Source of the DNA: Lepidurus packardi
Lineage: Eukaryota > Arthropoda > Branchiopoda > Notostraca > Triopsidae
NCBI GenBank assembly: GCA_023053545.1
Contig: JAKZAN010000007.1
Location: 7,006,001 to 7,070,000, forward strand
Direction: 5' to 3'
Length of the DNA: 64,000 nt
Shown here: positions 13,111-25,110 of the stretch, piece after piece
Layout of the letters: each line of letters starts with the position of its first letter
Numbering within the stretch: the stretch's first letter is position 1
Made by a program: the position numbers and the translations under genes
Notes under the pieces: generated by a model
The model's input: the letters and a program-made list of their open reading frames with translations, nothing else
What the model was told of the DNA's origin: nothing
The model's database searches: none

Positions 13111-16100
13111 GTAGTGATATGTCGTAATTAGATGGATATACAAAAATAAGCACTTTTTTTCTTGTAATCGTTTACTTGTCTTGTTTTGAAGTTTTTAACT
13201 TGGTTTGGCGTGGTTCGGGTTTCAGCCTAGCTCCCCCAAAAACAAACCGCAGTGCTCTCAGTATGGAACAGAGTAAGAAATCTTGGACATGGAAATTAGT
13301 CCGAGTCTAAAGATATTAAAAAAAATAAGTTGATTCCTTTTTGCGTGTTTGTTTATGTGTGGCTCTTAACATGGAGAATGAAATGGAGGGTCTTAAGATG
13401 GTGTAGGCAGTACATAACAAGTCGAAAAATCCAGTTCTTGGGCGACAATTTAAAAGAGTTCCGTTCTCGGCCCGTGTTTGGTTAGAGGTTCCTAGGGTGC
13501 ATAAAATGTGGGAGCTAATGAGCACTTTATATGGAAGCTTATTTACTCGAGGGTCAACACGCAAGCGGCAGCAATAGGAGTAGGATGTTATCACTGTGAA
13601 GTATAGAAAGAGCCGGCGTGAAATACCTATTGAATACTGAGTAGCACTATAGAGAGAGAGAGAGAGCCAGGGGGCAAAGTGCAGTGCATGCATTTGCAGC
13701 TCGCGGGAGAGAAGACATTCGTTTCGCTGCTCTATAGGGATAATAAGCTGACCCCTCAAGTTTTGGGGTCGGCGTCAATGATGGCAATTTTGGAAAATGG
13801 GTTAGATTGAGTAAGTTGCTACAGTACGGGTTGTATTTACAGGAAGGGGTTGCGAGTAATTTAGTAAGTGTCATTTCCGTGGGGGGCAGTGGGGGGAAAG
13901 GGAAAAGAGAGGGGGAGAGAGTGAAAGCAAGAAGAGACGTGTTGAAAACGTCTCGGCGAACTCCCGAGTTTCTTGGCGGAAAAAAGAAGCCCAACTGGTG
14001 CCATTGGACAGCTCTAACGACATACATAAGTACAGGAGAAAAAGAGGGGTAATGTACAAGATCTACAAGCAGCGAAGAGAATGGCCGCCACATATGCGAT
14101 GCTGAAATCGTTTCTATTCCGTAGAGACCCCTTTGACTGGCATAAGCACGTTTTCCCTGTTGCCAACAAAACTTGGCATTCGCGTTCTGGGCAAATACAA
14201 CAAAGCGTGAGCGATTTTCCGCGACGCTGGAGCCTCTTGTTGCACAGTCTTGCATGCTGATAATTGACGCGTTCTTTTATGAGTTTCTCTTCGCTTTTGG
14301 GCCTGTTATTGTGTGAGACACGACATGTTACACGTGGAGCGCATGGTCCGACCTTATCGACCCGAAGAAGGTTGTGCTCTCATCATGCTGGCTACGAAAA
14401 AAAAAGAAAAAACCGCTCCCGAGTCTGCGGACGAAAGCTTGGAAGAAATAAGATGGGGCTTAACAGCGAGTTAGGTTGGTTGCCTGGATATAAAACACGC
14501 TAGGACCATTGGGGATTGGCTCGAACAATTCGTGGCCAGCTACGATTCATTCCAAGGATCGCCATGAAAAAGTCACTAAGCTACGGAGCAACGTGTTCGA
14601 CAAACTTGCTGACTAGCGCGGTAGAAATTGAAACTCTTTGTAGTATAATTAGTAGAGATCCTTACTATAGAGACACTTTGACACATACACTTTGACACAT
14701 GTATTTCTGCATTGGCATATTTATCGCCCTTGATGGAAAGGATTTTTATTGGAGGCGAGCAAAAATTCCCATTTTCCTACTCGAATATGCTTATGAAGTT
14801 TCAAGCGGTAAGCTCTTGCTTTGCCTTTGGAGAAAGGATTTTTTGTCATCCCGAGTTTTGTCTGTCTCTGTCTGTTTGTCCTTTCGGCGTTTTGATTACT
14901 GCAGAGGTTTGGCAGCTGAAAATTGGACGGGAAAATTCCTCAATGTGTATATCTGGTTCTTGGCTTGCATCAGGAGACAGCAATAAAGCATGAGCTTTCC
15001 GCAAGTAATCCGCTTTTCTACATGATTGACAGGATCCAATCTGAAGCAGTCATTCTTGTTGGCTCTGCAATCCATCCATTTGATGGATAGTTATGTACTG
15101 CACACTCTCAAACTCCATATATAACGTGTTGGGGCAGCAGGACTTGAAGCTCCTCCAGTCTATGCAATCCATTGGGCGGAAACCAAGGAGGACACCAAGC
15201 AATTGTTCGCTTATTTGCTAGTAATTGGACTCTCTTGCGTCCAAAGCTCAATATTTGAGCACACGGTTCACGCAATTGCTGCTTCAACCATTTCCAGCAT
15301 ATTGCTTCTGGAGTTTATTGGTATATGACGTATACATAGCAGCCCAGGTCTCTGAGCCGAGTTCCAAGGCAGTGTTATTGTGTATGACGAATCGAGCCAA
15401 CAATCCATCAGCATGTCGAAATGCCAAAGCCGGACACGGAACTCCACTTAAACAGGCCTTGCGGGACCTTTTTCTCTGTATTAACGGCGGGGGTTGGAGG
15501 GTGTAGAACGATGAAAAGTGCCCCGACTACCAAAACCAAAGATTGTTGCATGGGACTTTGTGTGATTATCGTCCCGTAGCCGGAGATGAATATCGACGTC
15601 CAACCTAAGTCGTCTACATGACGTCTTCCACATCCTTGGACAATGTCTACAAGTTGGACACCACTATAAAGGACCCCTGGAAGACAAAGAAAAAAAAGAG
15701 GCCAAAAGCTGTATCTGAGCTTTTGTTGCTTTTTGTTTACTTTTCCTTCTGCCGACTTTCAATATTAATATCACTGTTCAGCCCTTTTTCTGCGGCTGCG
15801 AGCAATCTTCCATCAGCAAATCCTCTCTGCTCGTGTTTGTCTTGGTATCGTATCATTTTTTTGTACTATTTTTTTTTGGTGTGTGTGTCTTTGTAACTTG
15901 CTGTATAGTTTTATATGAGAGGGAAGAAAGGAAAACTGTTGGGGACACTTTGATGGACGATGGGGTCCTTAATCGGAGTCGAATCGGCTTTGATTGGGAA
16001 GCGGAAATCGTTTTCCCCGCCACTGGCTCTGGCAAGCATGGATTTATTGAGGAGGTTTGATGTAATAATGCGTGCTGCTGGGAGTGTTGCTATTATCTCT

Positions 16101-19100
16101 TTCAGAGTCGGAGGGGGTTAAAAAGGGAGCAGCATCCTCTCACCATGGCCCCCAAGCTATAAAGGGGGGTTAAATGCGCACGTTTTCCAACAATGAAACA
16201 TAGCAACTTTGGTTCGTTTTTCGTCTGCGCCTTTCTTGCTCCGTGCTGGAGTGTTACGAGCAAATACGGAGCAATACACCACGGGTCCTTTTCAAAACTA
16301 AAGCTACAAACAGTTCTTATACGCTCTACCCCAATCTATTATTCCAGTGTCCGGGCAGCAGTTGCAAGTTAGGAGCTTTCTGGGTGATGAGAGGCGAGCT
16401 ACAAAAAGGTTTATAGGCTCGTGAAGCCATTATTGCAGCCTGCAACTATACGAGGAGAGCTCTGTCTGTTAGTACGCTAATTTTGCGCCAACAGAGAAGG
16501 CTCCCATTGGCTCTGGGCACTAATCAGCATTGCAAAAGAGCAAGTGTTCTATTTAACACGCATTTTCTCCATATGGAATTTTTTAAGTAACGGAATTTCC
16601 ACGATGTTCCAAGGTTTTATGTTTCGGTATTAAAACCTTCAACTTGTACCTACTCGCTGCGTAGCCACCAAAGAACAGCTTCTCAGGCGGAGGTCTCTTT
16701 TCTGCAAGATTAGAGTGTTTTTAAAAGTTTCTGGCTGGAGAACATTCGCTCGAGTGAAAGAGTTGGCTATGGAGCTAAAGTGGAAATAATGCCAACGACA
16801 CTTCCGCTTTTGTGGACGCCCTTTTTTGGTGATCAATAAAGAGTACCGCACTTTGACCCCAACTTTTGCAAGGATTTCGACTCGGCTTGGTCGTTCGTGC
16901 AGTATCTTTTCATTTTTTTTTCTCCTTTCTTCTGCCTCTTATGGCTGCGGCGTGGCAGCGAACAGTTCACTGGTCACGGCAATAATAGCCGCAGATTGGG
17001 ACAAAAAATCTTTTACGAAGAGAACGCGGACCACAAAGAGAATCATTTACCATAAGACGCGTCTTCTCTTGAATGAAACATGAAGGAAGAAACTCATGTG
17101 GGTTTGCGGTCCATTACCACTTATCTGTCTAAAACAGTCCCATTGAAAACAGAAAACACTGCACAGCAATTGATTTTTCAATTAGTGAAAGGGAATAAGC
17201 CGGCTGAACGGAGGCTTTGTGAGGAGGGCGGGGCGATACAGTATTTAAAAAATTTAAAATTCAAAAGAAGTGCAGACACTATTATACCAACAGTTGTTTG
17301 ATCAGTTGATCACTATGCTGTCGTTGGGGGTCGTTTCCGTCCCTTTTTTGTGTTGGGGTTTTGTTTTGTTTTGGGGGTTGTGAGAGTGGCTAATAATGAA
17401 GTTTCTGGGCTGCAGGTTTGCGTTGTCTTTGTCTTGACAATATATAGCCTGTATTCCGGTCAGGCTGATGCTGGCGAGGCTGTTTGTCAGGCGGCGAGTC
17501 GGAGCTCTGTAAAAGCGGTGACAGAACACGAGTTTCCACTTAGGCCCCGGCCCAAGTCAAGACTTCCCAAGTTTCCATGAGGTAGAGATTTGGGTGCCTA
17601 AAGACAGTTTTTTTTGTTCCAAACCCAACCTTTGGCCAACGTGTAACACGAAACAAGGTATACGTTCGATGTCTTGTCGTTCCCTTTCATTTTATTTCCC
17701 CCAAAGTTTTTGTGCTGTCTCTCTCTATTTTGCCTCTCTTCGTCAAAGTCTCCGCGTTCTACGTTTGTCGCGTGTTCATTGCAATGAGCCATTCAACATC
17801 GTTATGGGAAGTCCGTGTTGCTTACTTATCTTAAATAGGAACAATTGACCACTTCAGAACAACCTGAGCACCTTTGAGGGTTTAACTTGTTAGCTCCAGA
17901 TCATATCAAGATCCTGCTCCAGGAGCATAACAAGCATCTAAAAAATCAGATTCCAAAAAAGCATAAAGTAAAACTAAAGGAGCCATTAGACGGAGCTATA
18001 TTTTTATTTTGTTTTAGACTTTATTCCAATTTAGAATGATTTTAAGCTTGATTCTAATCGGGAATTAATTTAAACTTCATTATAATTTATAATGAATTTA
18101 AACCAAAATAGGTAGTTGAAGGAAAAACAGTTTGAAAGTTAACCGCAATGTAAAAAAATAAATAAAAATAAATAAAATTCAATGAAAAGAAGAAGACCCT
18201 TTATTTTTTTGTGGAGCTTTATAGGCTCGTCTTTCGTAGCACTAGAAACAGGGCCTTTTTTCTTTGTTTTGACGACTTTGTGTGCCTTGCATAGAAAATA
18301 GAAACTTGGATGGGGTTTTCTATATCGCCTACTCATTCAAGGGGGGTATTTACGCACGCACGTGCGACATGTTACTCTGCGATATGCACTGCAAGTACGC
18401 GATAAGGGACTCCCAGCAGGCTTTCTAGCGCCTTGGACTAGCTTCCTCCTAAATGCCCGCGGGGCTCATTCCGAGCTTGACGTGAGGAGGACACCCAGCC
18501 GTCCGCGTTCTCGCGCACCCTCCTCCAGCAGCATCAAGCTAGGAGCCACTTAAGAGCGAGAGAGAGAGACACACCGTACACATTGTATGGGGGGACTGGC
18601 GGGGAAATCACCCTTCTCTTCTTTCTTCTAAATACTCATAATGCTTGAAAGCTATTAAGAGGCTCTTTTTAGCACCCCATAAGTCGGTTTCTCTTAGCCC
18701 AAGCTTTTATCCCTCACCATTCGGTGTAATATATTCTTCTTATCTGTCGTCATGGAAACTTTGAGTCAAAGCCAACCTTTCGTATTATTGGTTAAAGGAC
18801 ACGGAAAAAAAAGAAGGAAAAAAAGCTAGCAAGAAGCGCACTTAAAAGCCCGTTTTTGACATCTGCATTTCTTCACTTGTACAGGAGTTTCCGTGCAGCG
18901 TGAGGGAAGGTAAGACACTCTTGGGAGCCAAGGCGTTGAAACGAGTACGACAGCAGTATAGTTGGGAAAGCAGCTCAAGATATTGCTGCTGGAAGACTCA
19001 TATTTGTTCACCATGGTTTGTTGCAGTAGGGGTGTTCCTGATGACTAAAACACAGCAGGCAACGCGATGACAGGTTCTCTGGCATATATAGAACTTTATT

Positions 19101-19900
19101 GCTGTTGCAGAACTTGCCAGTATAGAGTTTTGGCAAGCTTAGATGCCCACTTCCCCTGCCCCTCGACTTAAAGGACGTGGAAGGAAATCATAAGCGTTTT
19201 TGGGCTCACTTTTGACCGGGTGATGGACAAGAGAATGACAGGGATTGTCGATCTCGTGTCAAGTGTGTCACTCGTCGCTCTTGGAAATGGATTTTGAAAA
19301 GCCCTATTTGGGTTGCTGATGTGTTATGTGGAAGTTGAAGGGAAAACGAACAGGAGGTTTAGTTATGCATTAGATTTACAAATCGTGTGAGGTTTCCAAT
19401 CCTCATATGATTCGAGAAGACGCCAGAACGTTAATTATTTGTATCTGTGTATCGCCAAATGTGCGCCTGCATATGCTTTTTCATTGTTGACTCCCCGTTC
19501 CTACGCATAAGCTCAAATGTATGGGGCGTTAGGGGCTATATACAAGGGGCAAAAGGTGCCACGTTTTTGGGCTTGTGATAATCAGCTTATATTCAACGTA
19601 TATACATTTTGCTACCCGAACCGTGTGCATAGTCGTATTAGAAAGCTGCTCGAAATCTGAATGTAGAATCTGCCGTGGGAATGATACACACTAGGTTGAC
19701 CTTTTGACTTGGTTATTAAGTCAATATCTACGTAATCGGATTGGGGTGGGCGGGGCTGCTCTATTATACTTCCTAGATGTTTGGCTCTTGTTGGCATACT
19801 AACATGAAACCTAAACAATGACACGTGATGATACTTATCTATCATCACTTTTGCGTCACGTCCTTATCGAGAGAGCGTGTGAACACACTTTTGTGTACTT
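13111..19900. other. Gene-free stretch, middle part
   Basis: No supported gene. An (AG)8 tract lies at 13651-13666, a purine-rich run at about 13880-13930, a directly repeated ACTTTGACACAT unit near 14675-14700, and a GA tract at 18558-18569. The 13-base string TTTATAGGCTCGT begins at about 16410 and again at about 18218. Longer open frames, such as one of 202 codons on the minus strand near 13.6-14.3 kb, are low-complexity or lack any domain-like pattern and are read as chance. Confidence 0.55.
13651..13666. repeat. (AG)8 microsatellite
   Basis: Eight AG units in a row, seen directly; flanked by non-repetitive sequence. Confidence 0.9.
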
Positions 19901-20100
19901 TTGAGTTTTAATCCACAATAATGTACACTATTTTTTTCTTGGATCTGAAAAAAACTTACTTATTATAATATATTTTTAATTATATAATTAATAATATACA
20001 CTTTGTAATAATATAATGGCTATAATTTAACTATAGTAATATAGTTGTTAAAATTTCATAACAATATAATTTAAATACAATTAAGGAATCTTGAGAAAAA
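19901..20100. repeat. AT-rich patch
   Basis: Roughly 150 bases of A/T-dominated sequence with repeated ATATAAT-like words and no open frame. Simple sequence; function unknown. Confidence 0.65.
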
Positions 20101-23100
20101 GGTATAAGGGTAGCGAAGGGGAATCGTGCTTTGTCCAAGCATCTAAAGATTCGTCGAATGCGAAACATCGTGTTTTGAGGTTATTTACGCCTGGAGAAGT
20201 ATAATGATAAGTGCTTTGTTGGATTTGTACTTAAAAGCCGTAGCTCGCTTTGATGACCATCCTTTCCTTGTCCTTTTGTTCTCTTGATGCTAGTTTTCGG
20301 TCGGGGCTCTTCGTCCTTCGCTAATATTTGACAAGGGTTCAAACACCTGGGGATCTCTTGTTGAACTTGCTTGCTCTTGTGAAAATTTCGAATAGGTCTG
20401 CGGATGGGGACCCCAAACAGAAAGAAGGTTTATAAATTGGTGCTTGTCTTGAGTATGTATAAGTCCACATATCAGCTCGAACAAACATAAGAAGTCCCCG
20501 CGCGTCTGCTTTCGGATAAGACAACTGGTTGTCCAAGCTTGCCTCCTTGCATGTATCTACATGCAGAGTCCCCAAGTTGTCTCCATGAGTTTGAGTACAC
20601 GCTGCGTCAATATATACGTCTCATCTACCACTCAGCCAAGTTTAAAGAGGCCCTTAAAAGTATGCAAATAAGGACTTCCAAGTGCTCTATACCAAAAGGT
20701 GTAGTATATAGGATAAAGCAATATAGCCATGGTCAGGCGTCTATAAGAGTAGATTTTCCCAAGAGCCCCAAAACAGCCATCATGGAAGCGTTTGTCGTCT
20801 GCTTTCTGGAGGACAAGAAGCGACAATTAACAACCTGTTTGTAATAAGCAACTTTTTTTTTCTCAGATTCAGGCTGAAAACTTCGTAAACGCTTTTGCAT
20901 GGTAAATGTCAAATAAATAATTTGACGACCACAAGAAGGATTTGACTGTGACTTGTGTGGCTACCCCGTGTAGTGTAACAAACAGTAAATATCCAGGAGA
21001 ACATCTGTCGTAAATTTTATTAGCGTGAGAAAAGTCCCATCAGGGCTTCCTTTTCGGAGTTAGTTTGTTGTTTGACCAAACAAATCTAGTCGTGTGGCAT
21101 GGGATGGATGTGACGTGCTATTAATTGTTTATCCCCTTGAACTGCTTAGCCACTTTCAAGCGAAACGTAATTACTGAAACTAAAGGGTGGGGAGCTCTTT
21201 TTTATTATTATTTTTTCCACTTTGCATTGTCGGACATAAATTCTGGTGTGAGAAAAAGGTTTTTGGTTTCATAAAGGAAGCGTTAGTGAGGAAGAAGTCC
21301 GTCAACAAACTACCTTTTAATTAAGAAATGAAAACGTGTTGAGGGGTCCAGATGACCAGCAAGGAAAAACGGCAACATTGATACCGTAAACAGGACCACT
21401 CCCAAGTTTGTCGACATAGAGTAGCTCATCAATATCCATTCAGTAAGCAACTTTCTCACCTTCTTGGCTGCTTATGGGTGGTCCATCTTTTCTTTTCTTC
21501 TTTTTTTTCTTTTACCTTCTTGCCTCTTATACTGTAAACTGTTAAAGTCCCTCCAACGATTTTGCCTTGGCATGGCAACTCCGCTGACCCAAAGGGATCT
21601 GGGATTTCCCTGAGCTTTGCTGAAATAACTATATTTTTCTTGAATGCTTTCTAAAAAGCTTTTCATGAGATGTGATCCCAGACTCGCAGGGATTGTCCTG
21701 TTTTAGAAGAAGCAGAAGCGAAGAAAAGGAATTGTGTATATATATATATATTTATGCCCCCAGAAGGACACGGAGGAGAGTTGCGTGGGAGCGTCGTGGC
21801 TGGACCAACAAATCGCCCTAATCAGATGTGAATAGGCTGAAGAAATAGACGAAGGAAAAAAAAGTGCCTTCTCTTCCCTGAGAAGAGAAAGCACTTGTGC
21901 TGACACTCGAAAGCCAGCTGACTCACATATTTAGGCCCCAGAAATTAGCAAACAGTGTGTCAAAAGCTTGCAGTTCATGCCCGGGATGATGGGACTTGAT
22001 GAAACGAAAAAGCAAGGCTGACAAGTGTTCTCCGTTTCGAGGTTTCAAAGAAGTTAAAGTCTTTTAGAGCACTTTACTGCCATGTTTGCTGACATTTCAC
22101 GTCTTGGAAAAACACTCGACGTCGAGGTATAGAAGCATTGCAGTCGACGCAAGCAAAAAGCACGGAATCGCAATTTACCTTTGCAGAGTGTCTTCAAGCG
22201 CTTGCACTTGCTTTTGTTCGCGGAGACTTGCGCAAGCGGATTTTGCATTCCTCCGTGCTGGAAGTTGTAGATCAGAGGGGGTCAGAGTAGACAAGTCAAA
22301 ACTGAAAAGTGAAGAAAAAAAGCCATGGGGAGAAATGGTCAGCATGAACTTGGACATGGTGTGCTCTGCAGGCCTTAAATGGACAAACCGTGTTGCTGAC
22401 GCCCTGGTTCTATCATGGACAGAGCATCGGCAACGTACGCTATGCATAATGGAAGAACAGAGGGAATTGTAGCCCAAACAAAGCCTTCGTCAGCAGCATG
22501 TGACATTATAACGCATGGGATGGATCCGTGTTGCACACACACCAGTACACTTTATCGCTCCCGGACTGGGTGAGAGCAAAGCGAACACGGAATCCAACAG
22601 TCAAGGCACCCTTAATTGACTTTGATGCAATTACACACTCGGCGCCCCCCCCCCCCCTCCCTAATCCATACGGACTAAGAGTTAACTTAAAAGTGTCAGC
22701 CAGTTTTTTTTTTTACAAGTATACGTGTGTAGAAATGGAGGAGCACGAAAAATATAAGTCAATCAACAGAAAAAGCTTAGATGTATACAATCGAGGAAGG
22801 GCATTTCCGTGGACAAGAAGTCCGGCGCATGCCAAGCGGAAATGTGGTGGTTAAGATTTGCAACTTGCTATGCAATTTTGGGAGAAAACAAGCAAATTGG
22901 TCCTATTCTTGGCAACTTCCGTTAGTCGTTGTGGGGGGTTCGAGTTTAACCAACAATACTTGTACACTTTTCGGGGGTCCTTTGTTATGGGGACAGAAGA
23001 GCGGAGGAAAAAGGGCCCCCTTTTCCTTGTCTCTACATTTCCGTAACGCATTGGCTCTTTTAAGAGTTATACTCTGGCCCACAACAACCACATGCCGAGC

Positions 23101-24200
23101 CCCTAACAATTCAATCGCTATTTTCTTTAACAGATAAAAATGGATGAAAGGGGTTCATTCGAATGGAGAGGACGACGGTGTGAACGCCATGCGTTTCTGC
23201 ATACGTTCGGCAATGGCCGAAAAGAGCGAAAAGCAGAGTGGCTTTGAACTATATTATAGGCTTATGGATTAATGCCTCATTCATTTGGGTAAGTTGTGCC
23301 ACTGTAAATGCTATTAATAACGCCTTGGCCATTAAGAAGGCAACATGGCACACGCTGTTCTTAGTGAGCTGAGCTGCTCCTTTTGCTCGTGTTCAATGCA
23401 ACTCTCTCACGAGCCTGATGGATGGTGTTAACGTTATGGCCAAGGATAATTAGCTTGTACAGCCCTTAATGGCTTTTGACACTAAGAGAAACCCCCCGCT
23501 TCTCTCCTTCATGATTCATGGCGTTTCCACTATGTGTTGCAACACCCTCTACTAAATACCGTGGGGCACAGCCTCATGCCTTCTACTTTTTATCATTTCC
23601 AAAGCTCCGTCATCTTCATAATGCTTTTGATGCGGGATATGCATGTTGAGCGCCATAGATGTGCACACACCCTTTCAGTTTCTGTGACATCACTGCATTA
23701 GTGGTTACATACGGGTCAGTGCAGCTCATTGAGCATCGGAAGGAAACACTTCCGACTTACGGTCAGCCACAGTGCTTGGAACTACCATCGATGGAACTCT
23801 GCAACTTTTGGTTCCCCTATTCCTTTTAGCCCCCTGACGTTACAGTCCATCATGGAGCCATTAAAGAGACGGATGCTGGAGCTCCGGAGAAGGGGGGGTC
23901 CTTGCATGTAGAAGTTTTTCGTGTTGCGCCACTAATAGTTGAATTGATTCTAAGCGTTTACTTTTCAGACAGACAAAAAAATAGTATAAGATATATATAA
24001 TTCAAAATAATTTGACTGTACTAAAAAATGGAAAAGAAATAAAAAAGAAGCGAAGATTCGGTGTTGTTTTTCTGTTTTTAGACTGGATTTTGGAGACGAT
24101 AAACAGCTCCCGGGCGATTGAGTTTTGCCCACAGTGCTGTTTGTTACCCCATAGTTTGAGGAGATGAGGTTATACAAAAACCAAAATTATTTATTGATGG
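20101..24200. other. Gene-free stretch with poly-C run
   Basis: No gene is supported. A run of 13 C lies at 22645-22657, next to a run of T near 22704-22714. Overlapping opposite-strand open frames at 22.0-22.5 kb and 22.8-23.1 kb have no recognisable domain and no consistent splice structure. A TATAGGCT octamer lies at 23255-23262. Confidence 0.5.
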
Positions 24201-25110
24201 CACGATTATGAGCCCTGGTGCCCCTTGCGTGATCATCAACGTGTACTTTGCGAGTCAAGACTCACCACACTTGAATATAAAAGACTCTTGAACAAGTTTA
24301 TGACATGCTGGACATGGCGTAAAGGTTTCAGTGCTAAGGCCATAAGCACAAATGAAATCAGGGTCTGGTCTCTGCATTGCGTGTCCTATAAACTATGCAG
24401 ATGAGGGCCATAAAACTGACCAATCAACAAATGTAAGTCGGCCAGGAGCAGTGTAAGCATTAGTGGGATATAAAGAGAGCCATAGGCACGCATGCATCAG
24501 TTTCATGCAAAAGATTTTTTAATGGGTAGCCTATTCAGACAGCTGTTTGACAGGACCATGAGGAATTTTGGGAGCCCTTATATAGTTCACCTCAGCTTCT
24601 CCCCAAAATTTGTTTTATTTTATATGGCCTCATCAATTGTAAACTTTTACACCCTTAGAAAGTATTGATTGATATAGTGCAGACGGCCATAAAAGATTCT
24701 CTGCTTTATATGCATCCCAAACCGTGCTGACATTTATAGGCTCCTGATGGGCCTTTCCCGAAGTTTCTAGTGGAATTAGTGGTCTCTTAATTTCTGAACT
24801 TGATTATGCAACTAGACGACTTTTAACCGTTTCTTTTTTTAAAAGTTATAAGCCATGAAGATTTCCTTCTTTTTGAAAAAAAATCACTGGAAAGTATAGC
24901 ATGTAAGAGGGTGGGGAGCAGGACTTGCAAAGCATTCTCGCACTACTTTTTCATTCCCCCTTTATTGATGCCTGCACGTTATAGATTTATGAGACTTATC
25001 GAAGGGGAGTGGGTGATCGCTTTAGCCTTATGAATAAAGGCGCCTGACCTGGCGGGAAAAGGCCAGTTAAATCTCAGTCACCCTTTTCTATTCCCTTGTA
25101 TAGGCTACTT
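24201..25110. promoter_or_regulatory. Possible regulatory cluster of CCATAAA/TTTATR-like words
   Basis: In about 900 bases I count many related words on both strands: CCATAAAA twice (near 24405 and 24684), TTTATGA, TTTATATG, TTTATAGG and TATAAAG/TATAAAAG forms, plus two TATAGGCT octamers (24735-24742 and 25099-25106). Caudal/Cdx and posterior Hox (Abd-B class) proteins are known to favour TTTATG/TTTATGGC-like sites, so an enhancer is conceivable. The words are short and AT-rich, and no significance was computed. This is a hypothesis, not an annotation of function. Confidence 0.2.

Noticed and set aside
13647-14255. 202-codon minus-strand open frame
   Set aside because: Composition is low-complexity (CT-rich tract translated as Leu/Ser repeats), no domain motif, overlapping open frames on both strands.
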